A stretch of DNA of 6,539 nt from Planctomycetia bacterium (lineage in GTDB: Bacteria; Planctomycetota; Phycisphaerae; Phycisphaerales; UBA1924), in the NCBI GenBank assembly GCA_005776545.1, contig SXOY01000024.1, positions 1 through 6,539 of the forward strand, in the 5' to 3' direction. Shown in pieces: positions 5,943 to 6,539 of this stretch. Position 1 is the stretch's first letter. Every line of letters starts with the position of its first letter. The notes beneath the pieces are model-generated. The model saw nothing but the letters and a program-made list of their open reading frames with translations, was not told the DNA's origin and did not search any database. The position numbers were made by a program, and so were the translations under genes.

Positions 5943-6319
5943 TGATATACGAAGTCATTGAACACAGTGCATTCGCGAACCGATGGTCTGAGCGCTCGAA
6001 CGATGAGGCACTCGCGGAGTTGCGAGAGTTATTGGTTGCAAATCCGGACGTGGGTGACCCGATCCCTGGATGCGGGATGCTTAGAAAGTTGCGTGCCGCG
6101 GATCCCAGCCGTGGCAAGGGGAAGCGCGGCGGTCTCAGAATAATCTATTTGCACACCAAGGAAGCCATGAGAATCAGATTGCTGACGGCGTATGGGAAAG
6201 ATGAGAAATCAGATCTTTCAGCAAAAGACCTGAAGGCGTGGTGTGAGGTGGCAAGGCAACTCAGAGACCTAGATCAGGAGTGGGCGAGAAAGCAGATTGG
6301 AAAGGAGGAGAAATTATGA
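5942..6319 (+). CDS. higB: RelE/HigB-family toxin
   Basis: The 125-residue product matches the HigB-like branch of RelE toxins, ribosome-dependent or free mRNA endonucleases that stop translation when the antitoxin is lost. Visible are MIYEVIEHSAFANRW (1-15), a helical stretch ALAELRELLVANPDVG (23-38), the diagnostic GDPIPGCGMLRKLR (38-51), the basic RGKGKRGGLRIIYL (57-70) and the strand-turn RIRLLTAYGKDEKSDLS (77-93). The frame runs back to a GTG at 5858, but family members begin near MIYEVIE, so the ATG at 5942 is preferred. No SD precedes it. A charged, Lys/Glu-rich tail (about 112-125) ends the protein. The stop overlaps the antitoxin start by ATGA. Toxin-first order is the usual HigBA arrangement. 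All expected segments are present, so the toxin is probably intact. Confidence 0.88.
   Translation: MIYEVIEHSAFANRWSERSNDEALAELRELLVANPDVGDPIPGCGMLRKLRAADPSRGKGKRGGLRIIYLHTKEAMRIRLLTAYGKDEKSDLSAKDLKAWCEVARQLRDLDQEWARKQIGKEEKL
6303..6308 (+). promoter_or_regulatory. Strong SD for the antitoxin, inside the toxin gene
   Basis: AGGAGG at 6303-6308 sits seven bases before the antitoxin ATG at 6316, within the last codons of the toxin. It is the best SD in the window. The toxin itself has none, a difference that should favour antitoxin synthesis from the shared mRNA. Confidence 0.7.
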
Positions 6320-6539
6320 AGGGCAACAAAGACTACGAGAAGATGAGCGTGTTTGAGCAGGTGATGGATGCTTTGAATGAAGGCGTTGCTCATGCGCGCG
6401 GCGAGGTCGCACTCAAGACGACGAGGCTTCCCGCGCCTGCACCCAAGCTCAGCAGTAAGCGAGTGATAGCCATCCGAAAAAAGACTGGAACGTCACAGGC
6501 GGTGTTTGCGAGCTATCTGAATGTCCCTAAGAGGACGCT
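6316..6539 (+). CDS. higA: Xre/HigA-family antitoxin, 3' end beyond window
   Basis: The first 74 codons are present, and the gene runs off the right edge. The product begins MKGNKDYEKMSVFEQVMDAL, followed by a linker with Ala/Pro-rich residues (about 40-46). A helix-turn-helix then starts at about residue 50, readable as KRVIAIRKKTGTSQAVFASY followed by LNVPKRTL, where the SQAVFASYLNVPKRT segment fits the two DNA-contacting helices of Xre proteins. The N-terminal part probably binds and neutralises the toxin, and the HTH probably binds the upstream palindrome to repress the operon. Translation is coupled to the toxin by ATGA and helped by a strong SD. The rest of the HTH domain and the stop are outside the window. 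Confidence 0.85.
   Translation, partial: MKGNKDYEKMSVFEQVMDALNEGVAHARGEVALKTTRLPAPAPKLSSKRVIAIRKKTGTSQAVFASYLNVPKRT

Noticed and set aside
1..6539. CRISPR array, tRNA, rRNA or insertion sequence
   Set aside because: I saw no regularly spaced repeats with spacers, no tRNA-like fold, no rRNA segment, and no transposase frame or terminal inverted repeats.

Overview
The window looks like a piece of a moderately GC-rich bacterial chromosome. A planctomycete (Planctomycetota, perhaps a Phycisphaerae relative) is my best guess. The reasons are indirect: most genes lack a Shine-Dalgarno (SD) sequence, the intergenic DNA carries degenerate 9-bp repeats and simple repeats, and a eukaryote-like HAL2-type nucleotidase is present. 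No rRNA, tRNA or phylogenetic marker is available to confirm this.

Layout. Bases 1-679 hold no gene I can support. They contain two hairpins near the left edge, a degenerate 9-bp tandem array and a repeated GATTTGA-type motif. Bases 680-1096 encode a small lipoprotein of unknown function. After a 131-bp gap with a perfect 8-bp-stem hairpin comes a YkgJ-like cysteine-cluster (CxxxCxxC) protein at 1228-1707. Its 3' end overlaps, tail to tail, the first of two minus-strand family 2 glycosyltransferase genes. The two glycosyltransferases (4093-2609 and 2612-1650) form a bicistron joined by a 4-nt ATGA overlap.

Divergent from them, across a 95-bp gap, is a plus-strand bicistron, also joined by an ATGA overlap: adenylylsulfate kinase (cysC, 4189-4824) and a HAL2-type 3'(2'),5'-bisphosphate nucleotidase (4821-5840). 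CysC makes the sulfate donor PAPS, and the nucleotidase removes PAP, the by-product left after sulfate transfer. Next to two glycosyltransferases this suggests, by inference, synthesis of a surface or secreted glycan that may be sulfated. No sulfotransferase or ATP sulfurylase lies in the window.

The right end carries a HigBA-type type II toxin-antitoxin pair: a RelE/HigB-like toxin (5942-6319), then an Xre-family antitoxin (from 6316) cut off by the window edge. A palindrome sits just before the toxin start, and the antitoxin has the strongest SD sequence seen here.

Apart from the intergenic repeats and the orphan lipoprotein, the gene families are known ones. I found no clear sign of a wholly new system.
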